Source: Maribacter vaceletii
Lineage (GTDB): Bacteria > Bacteroidota > Bacteroidia > Flavobacteriales > Flavobacteriaceae
Direction: 5' to 3'
DNA: 64,000 bases
Assembly: GCF_003634105.1 (NCBI RefSeq)
Contig: NZ_RBIQ01000009.1
Coordinates: forward strand, 186,001 to 250,000
Part shown: one piece after another, positions 6,489-14,979 of the stretch
Layout of the letters: the number at the start of each line of letters is the position of its first letter
Position numbering within the stretch: the first letter of the stretch is position 1
Made by a program: the position numbers and the translations under genes
Notes under the pieces: generated by a model
Databases searched by the model: none
What the model was told of the DNA's origin: nothing
What the model saw: the letters and a program-made list of their open reading frames with translations, nothing else

Positions 6489-7817
6489 ATGAACTCTAGA
6501 AGAAATTTTATAAAAAAAACTACTGCAGGAACAGCAGCAGTAACTTTAAGTGGATTGGTTTTACCTAGTTCTAGTTATGGAGGTATTCTTGGAGCAAATG
6601 ACCGTGTTAATTGTGCAATAATTGGTGTACGCAGTAGAGCTAAATCTCATATTGTAGCAATAAACAAAGATAAAAATGCAAAAATCCTATATAATTGTGA
6701 TGTAGATGACACTATTATAGAAGAACATAATATATGGTGTAAAGAAAACATTGGATATGTACCAAAAGTAGAAAAGGATTTTAGAAAAGTACTAGAAGAC
6801 AAAAAGGTTGATGCCGTATTTATTGCTACACCAGAACACTGGCATGCACCAATGGCAATAATGGCATTACAAGCAGGAAAACATGTTTATGTAGAAAAAC
6901 CATGTAGCCATAACCCTTATGAAAATGACCTTCTGGTAGCTGCACAAAAAAAGTACGGCAAAAAAGTGCAAATGGGCAACCAACAACGTTCTGCAAAGAC
7001 TTCTATACTAGCGGTAAAAGAAATAAGAGAAGGTATTATTGGTGATGTTTATAAAGGAGAAGCCTATTACTCTAACAACAGAGGTTCTATTGGTGTTGGA
7101 AACGTTGTAGATGTTCCAAAAACATTAGATTGGGAATTATGGCAAGGACCAGCACCGAGAAAAGAATACAAAGACAATATTCACCCATATAACTGGCATT
7201 GGTTTCATAACTGGGGAACAGGAGAAATACATAATAACGGAACCCATGAAATTGATATTTGCCGTTGGGCTTTAGGAGTAGATTTACCAGAAAGTGTAAC
7301 TTCTTTTGGAGGGAAATACACGTATAAAGATGATTGGGAATTTGTAGATAACCAACAAGTCACCTATAAATTTAAAGACGATAAATTTTTAACCTGGACA
7401 GGGCATAGTAGAGGTAAAATACAACCTAAACAACCAGGAAGAGGTGCAACAATTTATGGTAGTAAAGGATCTATTACTTTAAGTAGAAATGCCTACAATT
7501 TATTTGCCTTAGATGGTTCCCTTATAAAAACGGAAAAGGAAGAAAATAAAAGTTTAACTACCAACACTAGAGGTGATGGTAGTTTAGACGTTTCTCATGT
7601 TGGTAATTTCTTTGATGCTATTCGAGAAGATAAAAGCCTGCACTCTGACATTAAAGATGCGAGTATTTCTACCATGCTCTGTCACTTAGGAAATATGGCA
7701 CAAGATGCAGGAGAAACTTTGAAAATTGATACCGTAACAGGAAAAGTAACCAACAATGCTAAAGCTATGGAAAACTGGAAAAGAGAATATGCTGCTGGTT
7801 GGGAACCTAAACTATAA
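6489..7817 (+). CDS. Tat-exported Gfo/Idh/MocA family oxidoreductase 1
   Basis: A 442-residue NAD(P)-dependent sugar oxidoreductase family member. The N-terminus carries a twin-arginine motif (SRRNFIK, Arg4-Arg5) and a hydrophobic stretch to about residue 31, implying export already folded with cofactor. The Rossmann motif is degenerate (IIGVRSRAKSH from residue 44), but ATPEHWHAPM and the hallmark EKP at 136-138 (VYVEKPCSHN) are intact. WHWFHNWGTGEIHNNGTHE and EIDICRWALG are typical of the exported Bacteroidota subgroup. It lies 4 bases after the DUF1080 gene and 3 bases before a second oxidoreductase. The substrate is probably an oligosaccharide or glycoside, by context. Confidence 0.9.
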   Translation: MNSRRNFIKKTTAGTAAVTLSGLVLPSSSYGGILGANDRVNCAIIGVRSRAKSHIVAINKDKNAKILYNCDVDDTIIEEHNIWCKENIGYVPKVEKDFRKVLEDKKVDAVFIATPEHWHAPMAIMALQAGKHVYVEKPCSHNPYENDLLVAAQKKYGKKVQMGNQQRSAKTSILAVKEIREGIIGDVYKGEAYYSNNRGSIGVGNVVDVPKTLDWELWQGPAPRKEYKDNIHPYNWHWFHNWGTGEIHNNGTHEIDICRWALGVDLPESVTSFGGKYTYKDDWEFVDNQQVTYKFKDDKFLTWTGHSRGKIQPKQPGRGATIYGSKGSITLSRNAYNLFALDGSLIKTEKEENKSLTTNTRGDGSLDVSHVGNFFDAIREDKSLHSDIKDASISTMLCHLGNMAQDAGETLKIDTVTGKVTNNAKAMENWKREYAAGWEPKL

Positions 7818-7820
7818 TAT

Positions 7821-9008
7821 ATGAAAAGAAGAGATTTTGTGATAAAAGGAAGTATAGCCTCTGTAGCTGTAGCTTCTTCTACAACTGCTTTAGCTAACAC
7901 ACTTAATTTTACAAATGCCGCAAACAAACTTACTATAGGAATTATAGGTACTGGAGATCGCGGTAGCGGATTAATTCCTTTAATAAATGAAATTGATAAT
8001 TTTAAGGTTGTAGCATGTTGTGATACATTACCTTTTAGGTTAGAAAATGGGTTAAGTAAAGCTCCAAAAAAAGCAAAAGGATATGCTGACTATAGAAAAT
8101 TATTAGACAACCCAGATATTGATGCTGTTTTAATTTCTACCCCATTTAACACGCACTCTAAAATTGCTTTAGACGCTTTAGATGCAGGCAAACATGTGTA
8201 TTGTGAAAAAACTATGGCAAAAGGCTTAGATGGTATTCAACATCTAATACAAAAAACAAAAAACTCTAATAAAATTTTTCAAACAGGACACCAATACCAC
8301 AGTTCTAGACTTTATACACATGTTGTAGATTTAATTAAAAATGGTAAAGTAGGGAAAATCACTTCTTTTGATTGCCAATGGAATAGAAACGGAAATTGGA
8401 GAAGACCTGTGCCAAAACCTGAGCTAGAAAAAGTTATAAACTGGAGAATGTACAGAGAGTTTTCTGGTGGCTTAGTTGCAGAATTATGCTCACATCAAAT
8501 AGATTTTGTGAATTGGGTATTAGATGCTACTCCAAATAAAGTAATGGGTATTGGCGGTATAGACTATTGGAAAGATGGTAGAGAAACCTATGATAATGTA
8601 AATTTAATGTACGAGTATCCTAATGGCATAAAAGCCAAATTTACTTGCTTAACAAGTAATGCCAAAGATGGTTACCAGATAATAGTAAAAGGTGACAAAG
8701 GCACCATTATAATGGGAACTAGAAATGCTTGGTTTTATCCTGAAGGGACAAAAAATAAAAAAATTGGAACGGTAGATGGTGTTGCAGGAGCTACAGTAAC
8801 TTTTGATAAAAACAAAGGCTACCCAATAAAAGTAGAACACCAAAATCCTAGCAAACAAGCTTTACAAGATTTTAAAGATAGTATAACCCTAAACTCTTCT
8901 CCTATATCTAATATAACTACTGGAGCCAATACCGCTATTGCAGTACAAATGGGATTAGAAGCTATGCATACAGAAAGTATTGTAAAATGGCCTTCTAAAA
9001 TAAGCTAA
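7821..9008 (+). CDS. Tat-exported Gfo/Idh/MocA family oxidoreductase 2
   Basis: A 395-residue paralog of the preceding gene. The Tat motif is KRRDFVIK (Arg3-Arg4). The dinucleotide-binding loop is canonical, GTGDRG at residues 43-48. The usual EKP is EKT here (residues 129-131, CEKTMAKG); the Lys is kept, so catalysis is likely preserved. Further family motifs are STPFNTHSKIALDAL, FQTGHQYHSS and LVAELCSHQIDFVNW. It ends the operon, two bases from the stop of a convergent gene with no terminator between. The pair of oxidoreductases may handle different sugar units or opposite directions of the redox step. Confidence 0.9.
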   Translation: MKRRDFVIKGSIASVAVASSTTALANTLNFTNAANKLTIGIIGTGDRGSGLIPLINEIDNFKVVACCDTLPFRLENGLSKAPKKAKGYADYRKLLDNPDIDAVLISTPFNTHSKIALDALDAGKHVYCEKTMAKGLDGIQHLIQKTKNSNKIFQTGHQYHSSRLYTHVVDLIKNGKVGKITSFDCQWNRNGNWRRPVPKPELEKVINWRMYREFSGGLVAELCSHQIDFVNWVLDATPNKVMGIGGIDYWKDGRETYDNVNLMYEYPNGIKAKFTCLTSNAKDGYQIIVKGDKGTIIMGTRNAWFYPEGTKNKKIGTVDGVAGATVTFDKNKGYPIKVEHQNPSKQALQDFKDSITLNSSPISNITTGANTAIAVQMGLEAMHTESIVKWPSKIS

Positions 9009-9010
9009 AA

Positions 9011-10411
9011 CTATTTTAAAACAACTTCGCTAAATTTAGTATCTATAGAAATATTTTTTTTAGAGGAGTTGTTTTTATGATAGCCAGTTATCATCGTAGT
9101 ATTAGAACTACAGTCTTTTTTTACATGTACACTTTCTGGATAAGTAAGTTCCGAAGCGTACATAAGACCGTCTACATTACATGCCGAATTTGGTAAATTA
9201 CACTCCAGCTCTGCATTTTGCATAGTTATACTTATATCTTTAAAACCATTATCTACATAATTAATTTTAAGCGGCCCAAACTTATTATTAATAACTACTT
9301 TTTTTAATATTTTATTTATTGTTACATCTGAGGAAGTTGTGTTAAGATTTAAAAACAACACTTCGTCTAAGGTTATATAATCAGAATAATCTGCCTTTAA
9401 ACTTCCATAATTCCATTTTTGAATAGCCACTGGAGAGTATGATGCATTTACCATTGTATTATTTCCCTCTATAATGTTCCCAGATAAATTAGAATGCGAT
9501 AAAGTTGCTTTTAAATTAAATGTTTGTTGGGCAAGTTTAACCTCACCATGCCTAATATTTAGGTTCATTTTAGTAGATTTTGGTAACATAATCTTGAGTT
9601 TCTTCTTAATTGTAAAGTTTTTTGTCTTACCACCTCTAGATATAAATACAGTTCTTTTTTTAACTCTGTTATTTTTATGTTCCTCTTCTACCTTATGAGC
9701 TTCAATTTCTGCATATTCTCTTTGTTTATGAGCACGCTCTTTTTCCTTATGTGCCATTTCCATTTCTTGGTGCGCTTGTTCTCTCTTAATTTCTGCTTTT
9801 TGCATCTTAGCTTCCATTTTTTCACTCCAAGCTTCTATTTTTTTTTGATAATCCTTGTCAAAATTTTTATCAAAATCTTTCTGCCATTTTTTTAAATAAG
9901 CTTCTCCTTCTTCTTCATATGCTTTGTAATCAAATTTAAACGCAGAAACAGAAGGCAATGGTGGCATCTCTGGAAGCTCTGGCAATTCGGGCATTTCGGG
10001 TAGTTCAGGGATCTCAACAACAATATGCTCCATAGCATTAACCTCTGGCATATTAAAACTAAAATCGTCTACATTAAAATGGCCATTACTAAATGTGGAA
10101 GGGCCTTTGTTATTAGATGTTATTACTATTCTTTTACTACTTCCTAGTATTTGTATAGGATCATTCTTGAAATAGATAGCTGCATCTTCCTCTGTAGCTC
10201 CTTCCAAAATAACTGTTGCTTCTATAGAAACTTCATTCTTGTCCCATGTATCAAACTCTATATCTGCATAACTTGTATTTATCTCTAAAATAGCACTATC
10301 TGCAACTTTAAATGTCTCTTTATACACCTTACTATTATTTTGTCCACTGCATACAAATACAAACAATACTACAATGAATAATAAAAATTTTGTTTTATAT
10401 AATTTGGTCAT
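9011..10411 (-). CDS. DUF4097-like secreted protein with proline-rich and coiled-coil insert
   Basis: A 466-residue protein with a signal peptide ending near VFVCSGQNN (Cys21; the residue before Cys is Val, a poor lipobox, so a normal signal peptide is likelier). Residues 30-130 and 255-466 are short repeated beta-strands of the DUF4097 / adhesin-like type. Between them lie a low-complexity stretch at 133-153 built of P-E-L/M units (IPELPEMPELPELPEMPPLP) and a strongly charged helix at about 165-250, likely coiled coil, with repeats such as AHKEKERAHKQREYAEIEAHK. It is last in an operon with an ECF sigma factor and its anti-sigma factor, overlapping the latter by 17 bases, so it may be an envelope stress sensor or effector. 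Confidence 0.75.
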   Translation of the reverse strand: MTKLYKTKFLLFIVVLFVFVCSGQNNSKVYKETFKVADSAILEINTSYADIEFDTWDKNEVSIEATVILEGATEEDAAIYFKNDPIQILGSSKRIVITSNNKGPSTFSNGHFNVDDFSFNMPEVNAMEHIVVEIPELPEMPELPELPEMPPLPSVSAFKFDYKAYEEEGEAYLKKWQKDFDKNFDKDYQKKIEAWSEKMEAKMQKAEIKREQAHQEMEMAHKEKERAHKQREYAEIEAHKVEEEHKNNRVKKRTVFISRGGKTKNFTIKKKLKIMLPKSTKMNLNIRHGEVKLAQQTFNLKATLSHSNLSGNIIEGNNTMVNASYSPVAIQKWNYGSLKADYSDYITLDEVLFLNLNTTSSDVTINKILKKVVINNKFGPLKINYVDNGFKDISITMQNAELECNLPNSACNVDGLMYASELTYPESVHVKKDCSSNTTMITGYHKNNSSKKNISIDTKFSEVVLK

Positions 10412-10964
10412 TTTCTTCCGTTTTTAATTGATCTAATTTCTTTTTAAGCTTTTGCAACAACTGCAATCTTAGTTGCAAATTTTTAATTAATGCAGTAATA
10501 GTATGGTCATTAGGTCCAGATTCATTTAATTCTTTAGTTAAAATTTCATATTCAGAATTTAACTTTGTAAGCTGCTCCATATAACTATCTACAAGTATTT
10601 TATTTTTATCAGAAACAGGTAAATTAGATAGTGATACGTTTATTGTTGCTGTATAATAATCTTCAACCTTTTTTAAATCCGGAGAAAGGTCTCCCAAAGA
10701 AATTGGCTCTTTATTAACTCGGGGTTTAGTAACTACAATTGTCTCTATTGTTTCCTGTTGGTTATATTCTTTATACCCAAAAACACCTGCAGTTATAAGT
10801 ATTAAAATTGTAGCTGCAATTTTTAGCAGGCTATAACTTTTCTTTTTCTCTTTAAAAACGTCATTATCTAACCGCTTTAAAAAACGTTCTTCATGACCAT
10901 CTTTTAATTTGGGCTTATGTGCTTGTTGTTCTTTTTTAAATAATTCTCTAAGATCCTGTTTCAT
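10395..10964 (-). CDS. Membrane anti-sigma factor
   Basis: A 189-residue protein with a soluble charged N-terminal part (1-42), one transmembrane helix (about 44-64, LLKIAATILILITAGVFGY) and a periplasmic, mostly helical C-terminal part. This topology and the position directly after an ECF sigma gene (17-base overlap) indicate a sigma-binding N-terminus held at the membrane. No zinc-binding HxxxCxxC motif is present, so it is not a classic ZAS-type anti-sigma. The C-terminus is rich in Leu/Lys and may form a coiled coil that senses the envelope or binds the downstream DUF4097-like protein. Confidence 0.75.
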   Translation of the reverse strand: MKQDLRELFKKEQQAHKPKLKDGHEERFLKRLDNDVFKEKKKSYSLLKIAATILILITAGVFGYKEYNQQETIETIVVTKPRVNKEPISLGDLSPDLKKVEDYYTATINVSLSNLPVSDKNKILVDSYMEQLTKLNSEYEILTKELNESGPNDHTITALIKNLQLRLQLLQKLKKKLDQLKTEENDQII

Positions 10965-11490
10965 AATCTTTTCCTTTTAAAATTTCTTTTAAATATCCTT
11001 TCCCTCGTAACAACCTTGTTCTACAGGTACTATGCGTAATATTTAAAACTTCTGATATTTCTAGATGATCATAACCTTCTATCAAAAACATCATTACAAC
11101 ATATTTATAATTTTCTGGCAACTGATCTATTGCTTTGCATACATCATTAATTGTATATTCTGGAGCAACACTCCAATCTTCATCTTCTACAATATGCATA
11201 TAGCTTTCGTCTAGAGCAACTAATTTTTCTTGTTTCTTTTTTAAAAAATCTATACTCTTATTTATTACTATTCTCTTTAACCATGCACCAAACGTTACTT
11301 CTCCCTTAAATTGCTCTATTTTTTGAAAAGCTTTAATAAACGATTCTTGTAAAACATCTTCTGCATCATCTTCATTTTTCACAAAACGCATAGCAACACA
11401 ATACATGCCATCGCAATATTGCCTATACAATTTTACCTGAGCTTTACGGTTATTCTGCTTACACTGTTCTACTACATCTATTTGAAACAT
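10948..11490 (-). CDS. ECF-type RNA polymerase sigma factor
   Basis: A 180-residue group IV sigma factor. Region 2 is at about 20-90 (ALKLYRQYCDGMYCVAMRF-like start, then DAEDVLQESFIKAFQKIEQF and FGAWLKRIVINKSIDFLKKK). Region 4 is at about 125-175 (AIDQLPENYKYVVMMFLIEG, then ISEVLNITHSTCRTRLLRGK, the helix-turn-helix that reads the -35 element). The anti-sigma gene overlaps its 3' end by 17 bases. Divergent from galM across 109 bases that contain a repeated TTATATCGAT, a candidate autoregulatory element. Confidence 0.93.
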   Translation of the reverse strand: MFQIDVVEQCKQNNRKAQVKLYRQYCDGMYCVAMRFVKNEDDAEDVLQESFIKAFQKIEQFKGEVTFGAWLKRIVINKSIDFLKKKQEKLVALDESYMHIVEDEDWSVAPEYTINDVCKAIDQLPENYKYVVMMFLIEGYDHLEISEVLNITHSTCRTRLLRGKGYLKEILKGKDYETGS

Positions 11491-11541
11491 TGGCCAGTTT
11501 CTGTCTTTTTTGGTTGCATTGTTAAACTAAGGACGAAAGAA

Positions 11542-11581
11542 TTATATCGATGTTGCAGAAAACGATTATTTTTATATCGAT
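11542..11581. promoter_or_regulatory. Paired direct repeat TTATATCGAT between sigma factor and galM
   Basis: TTATATCGAT occurs at 11542-11551 and exactly again at 11572-11581, 30 bases apart (about three helical turns), in the divergent region between the ECF sigma gene and the aldose epimerase gene. It may be a binding site for a regulator or part of a sigma-dependent promoter. Confidence 0.4.
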
Positions 11582-11599
11582 TTTTAAAATTTTGTCCTT

Positions 11600-12508
11600 T
11601 TGAAACAAGTTACCATTAATAATAGTTTTATCACATTAATTGTATTAGACTATGGCGCAGTTATACAAAAAATATTAGTAAAAGATAAAAATGGAGAGTC
11701 TACAAATGTTGTTGTTGGTTATGATTATCCTAGTAAATACTTAAAAGATGAGTTTTTTCTTGGAGCTTGTGTTGGCAGATATGCTGGAAGAATTTCTAAT
11801 GGAGGGTTTGAGTTAGACAGAGAACAATTTCATTTACATTCTAATAACGGTGTTCACTTACATGGGGGAAAAAATAATTTTAGTAAACAACATTGGAAAA
11901 TTACTGAAGTTAATTATAAAGAAGACCCATTTGTTAAACTACAATACCATAGCAAACATTTAGAAGAAGGTTATCCAGGAAACCTAACAGCTACAGTAAC
12001 ATACAAACTAGTAGGTAATGCATTACATGTTATTCATGAGGCAACTACAGACCGTACAACTGTAGTAAACTTAACTAATCATTCTTATTTTAGGTTAGAT
12101 AATGAAACGTTTATAGATGATTATGAACTACAACTTAATTGTCCTGAAATGCTAGAAACTACAGAGCAGTTAATTCCAACAGGTGCTTCTAAATCTGTTC
12201 GAGGAAGTGAGTATGATTTTGTTAAACAACGTAGAATTGGAAGCACAAGGTTAGATACTCCTTTTGCGATAGATTTAAGTAGTGATAAAGCAGCAGAGGT
12301 AAGCTCTAAAAAAACAGGAATTGGTATGAAAGTATACACTAACCAGCCAGCAGTAGTAGTGTACACACCAGGTGGTTTTCCTGCTATTTGTTTTGAAACG
12401 CAAAACTATCCTGATGCACCAAACCAAAAACATTTCCCAAGTAGTGTTTTAAAACCAGGAGAAAAATACCATAACATTGCTATCTTTAAGTTTGATTTAG
12501 TACTTTAG
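11600..12508 (+). CDS. galM: Aldose 1-epimerase
   Basis: A 302-residue galactose mutarotase family protein that interconverts alpha and beta anomers of free aldoses. The start is the TTG at 11600: an in-frame stop lies at 11585-11587 and no ATG follows within the conserved N-terminus. Catalytic residues are visible as His161 in VNLTNHSYF (general acid) and Glu266 in CFETQNYPDAPN (general base); GRYAGRISNGGF and VHLHGG (His86, His88) complete the substrate site. It lacks a signal peptide and is therefore cytoplasmic, shorter than the lipoprotein versions found in many Bacteroidota. The DUF2911 gene follows at 22 bases. Confidence 0.92.
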   Translation: MKQVTINNSFITLIVLDYGAVIQKILVKDKNGESTNVVVGYDYPSKYLKDEFFLGACVGRYAGRISNGGFELDREQFHLHSNNGVHLHGGKNNFSKQHWKITEVNYKEDPFVKLQYHSKHLEEGYPGNLTATVTYKLVGNALHVIHEATTDRTTVVNLTNHSYFRLDNETFIDDYELQLNCPEMLETTEQLIPTGASKSVRGSEYDFVKQRRIGSTRLDTPFAIDLSSDKAAEVSSKKTGIGMKVYTNQPAVVVYTPGGFPAICFETQNYPDAPNQKHFPSSVLKPGEKYHNIAIFKFDLVL

Positions 12509-12530
12509 AACACCTTTTAAAATATTGATT

Positions 12531-13088
12531 ATGAAAAAGTTAAAATGGATTTTAATAGTATTTATTGGTATTATATTACTTATGAAATTTGTTGCAATGC
12601 CATACATGCAAAAGCAAACAAAAAAACATAGTCCAGAACAGACTGCCAACTATCATAAAAATAATAAAGACTTAAAAGTCATATATTCAAGTCCGTCCAA
12701 AAAAGGAAGAATATTATTTGGAGAATTAATTCCTTATAACCACGTATGGCGTACCGGTGCAAATGAACCAACTTCTTTTATAACAGAAACAGACATTAAA
12801 ATTGTAGACAAAAACTTACCCGCTGGTATTTATTCTTTATGGACTATACCAAATAAAGAACAATGGAATATAATCTTTAATAGTGAAGTTCCAGAATGGG
12901 GTGTTACCATTTTAAGTGGCGGAAAAGAAACCACCCGAAACCCAGAAAATGATGTGGTAAACATAACTGTACCCACCGAAAAGCTTACAAAAGTAATTGA
13001 AAAATTTACTATAGATTTTGATGATTCTAATGAACTTGCCTTATTTCTTGCTTGGGACACTACTAGAGTAAATATTCCTATTAATTAA
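12531..13088 (+). CDS. DUF2911 domain membrane-anchored protein
   Basis: A 185-residue protein of the DUF2911 family, recognised by the run SSPSKKGRILFGELIPYNHV, WRTGANEPTSF, LPAGIYSLWTIP and W-x-IIFN followed by EWG. The start is the ATG at 12531 (an upstream TTG at 12525 is unnecessary). Residues 4-24 are one hydrophobic helix that may be a signal anchor or uncleaved signal peptide, so the domain faces the periplasm. The biochemical function of DUF2911 is unknown. It may be cotranscribed with galM. Confidence 0.85.
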   Translation: MKKLKWILIVFIGIILLMKFVAMPYMQKQTKKHSPEQTANYHKNNKDLKVIYSSPSKKGRILFGELIPYNHVWRTGANEPTSFITETDIKIVDKNLPAGIYSLWTIPNKEQWNIIFNSEVPEWGVTILSGGKETTRNPENDVVNITVPTEKLTKVIEKFTIDFDDSNELALFLAWDTTRVNIPIN

Positions 13089-13137
13089 CACTAAATTTTC
13101 ATTACAAAATTGTTAAGCTCACTTGCAATAAAAAACA

Positions 13138-13145
13138 TAACTTTG
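13138..13145 (+). promoter_or_regulatory. Bacteroidota -7 box TAACTTTG before the GT2 gene
   Basis: TAACTTTG fits TAnnTTTG and lies 21 bases before the ATG at 13167. A -33 TTG at the ideal distance is not seen (nearest ones are 12 and 25 bases upstream), so the promoter is tentative. Confidence 0.45.
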
Positions 13146-13166
13146 CCCCGATTTTAAATTAAATAA

Positions 13167-14126
13167 ATGGAGCCTGTAACTTCTTCTTTATTATCTATTG
13201 TTGTCCCCTTATATAATGAGGAAGATAATGTTGTTTTATTAACTCAAAAAATACATGAAAGCTTGGTTGGTTATACCTACCAAATTATTTATGTAGATGA
13301 TTTTTCTACAGATAAAACAAGAAAGGTTGTAAAAGACATGCAAGATGACACGATTCATTTTATAGAATTAAAAAAGAATTACGGTCAAAGTTTAGCACTT
13401 GCAGCTGGTTTAGATTATGCAGAAGGGGAATTTATTATTACTATGGATGGCGATTTACAAAATGATCCTAGCGATATTCCACAAATGTTAGGTTATGCAG
13501 TTTCTGGAGAGTTTGACCTTATTACTGGTATAAGACAAAAAAGAAAAGATTCTTTAGTAAAAAAAATACCTTCTAAAATTGCTAACTTTTTAGTTAGACG
13601 AGTTACCAAATTAGATATAAAGGATAATGGTTGTGCTCTAAAAGTATTTAGCAAAGATATTGCTAAGGAACTTAATTTATACGGCGAAATGCACCGATTT
13701 ATTACCTTATTAGCTTACCTAGAAGGTGCACAAATAAAACAAGTTCCTGTAAAACACCATGCCAGAAATGCTGGAGTTTCTAAATATGGTTTAGAACGTG
13801 TTTTTAAGGTGGTTGCAGATATGGCTTTACTACTTTTTATACGTAAATACTTTCAAAGACCTATTCACTTATTTGGTATTATAGGTGCTCTTTTAATATT
13901 TGCAGGATTAGGAATTAACGCCTATTTACTTATAGTGAAATTTGGGCTTGGAGAAGATATTGGTAGTAGACCTTTACTAACAGCTGGTATGATGTTTATT
14001 TTTGCTGGTATACAATTATTTACTATTGGTATTGTTATGGAGCTTCTTATTCGTACCTATTACGAATCTCAAAATAAACGCCCTTATAGGATTAAAAAAA
14101 TATTTGTAGGTGACAAAGCCTCCTAA
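13167..14126 (+). CDS. Polyprenyl-phosphate glycosyltransferase, GT2 (DPM1/GtrB/ArnC type)
   Basis: A 319-residue inner-membrane enzyme that transfers a sugar from a nucleotide donor to a polyprenyl phosphate. The GT-A domain shows VVPLYNEEDN (residues 12-21), YVDDFSTDKT (42-51) and the metal-binding D94-G-D96 in ITMDGDLQNDP. KHHARNAGVSKYG is the typical acceptor-loop motif. Two C-terminal transmembrane helices are at about 233-255 and 268-290, followed by a basic tail. The next gene overlaps by 17 bases and encodes a flippase-like membrane protein, so the two probably make and handle a lipid-linked sugar. Confidence 0.9.
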   Translation: MEPVTSSLLSIVVPLYNEEDNVVLLTQKIHESLVGYTYQIIYVDDFSTDKTRKVVKDMQDDTIHFIELKKNYGQSLALAAGLDYAEGEFIITMDGDLQNDPSDIPQMLGYAVSGEFDLITGIRQKRKDSLVKKIPSKIANFLVRRVTKLDIKDNGCALKVFSKDIAKELNLYGEMHRFITLLAYLEGAQIKQVPVKHHARNAGVSKYGLERVFKVVADMALLLFIRKYFQRPIHLFGIIGALLIFAGLGINAYLLIVKFGLGEDIGSRPLLTAGMMFIFAGIQLFTIGIVMELLIRTYYESQNKRPYRIKKIFVGDKAS

Positions 14127-14979
14127 ACACTTACTTACTGCGCTTAAAATTAGTATAAGTGCCATTCTAATCTATTTTATTTTCACAAAAATAGATAGCA
14201 AAGAAATAGGTACTGTATTAAAGAAAGTAAACCTTTTATATGTTGCTGTTGCTGTGCTTTTATTTGTTTTATCTAAAGTAATAGCTTCTATTAGGCTTAA
14301 CCTTTATTTTCATCAAATAAATATAAGTTTATCCGAAAAAAGTAATTTAAAATTATACCTACTAGGCATGTTTTATAATTTATTTTTACCGGGAGGAATT
14401 GGTGGCGATGCATACAAAGGCTATGTAATTAAGAAAAAGTTTAAGGTCGCAACCAAAAAAGTTGTATCTGTTTTAGTATTAGACCGTTTAAGTGGTTTAT
14501 TACTTTTGTTTATCTACGCATGTATACTTGCCCTTTTTGTACAAATAGATTGGCTTCAGGATTTTAAACTACTTTTTATTTTAGCAATCTTTTTAAGTAT
14601 TATTACCTTTTGGTTTTTAAATAAAAAGTTCTTTAGGTATACTTTACCAATTTTCTGGACCTCTTTTATGTTTTCTGCATTGGTACAAATAGCGCAACTA
14701 GCAAGTATATTACTTTTATTAAAAGCTCTAGGTATTAATACAGATATTCTAGGGTATTTATTAATTTTTTTAATCTCTTCTATAGTCTCAGTTATTCCTC
14801 TTACTATTGGCGGGATTGGAAGTAGAGAGGTTACTTTTTTTTACGGCGCAACTCTTTTAAATTTAAACGAAACTGTATCTATTAGTGTAAGTATGCTCTT
14901 TTTCTTAGTTACCGCTTTTGTTTCTCTTTTTGGAATATTTTATCATTTTAAAAAACCAATCTTAGAAAAAAAAGATTAA
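14110..14979 (+). CDS. Lysylphosphatidylglycerol synthase TM region / flippase-like protein
   Basis: A 289-residue protein with about eight transmembrane helices of the LPG_synthase_TM (UPF0104) type. Family marks are FYNLFLPGGIGGDAYKGY, VLDRLSGLLLL and the C-terminal IPLTIGGIGSREVTFFYGA. There is no catalytic aminoacyl-transferase domain, so it is not a lysyl-PG synthase; such short forms are often annotated as flippase-like. The start is a GTG at 14110 inside the end of the GT2 gene. It converges with the GT39 gene by four bases. Confidence 0.85.
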   Translation: MTKPPKHLLTALKISISAILIYFIFTKIDSKEIGTVLKKVNLLYVAVAVLLFVLSKVIASIRLNLYFHQINISLSEKSNLKLYLLGMFYNLFLPGGIGGDAYKGYVIKKKFKVATKKVVSVLVLDRLSGLLLLFIYACILALFVQIDWLQDFKLLFILAIFLSIITFWFLNKKFFRYTLPIFWTSFMFSALVQIAQLASILLLLKALGINTDILGYLLIFLISSIVSVIPLTIGGIGSREVTFFYGATLLNLNETVSISVSMLFFLVTAFVSLFGIFYHFKKPILEKKD

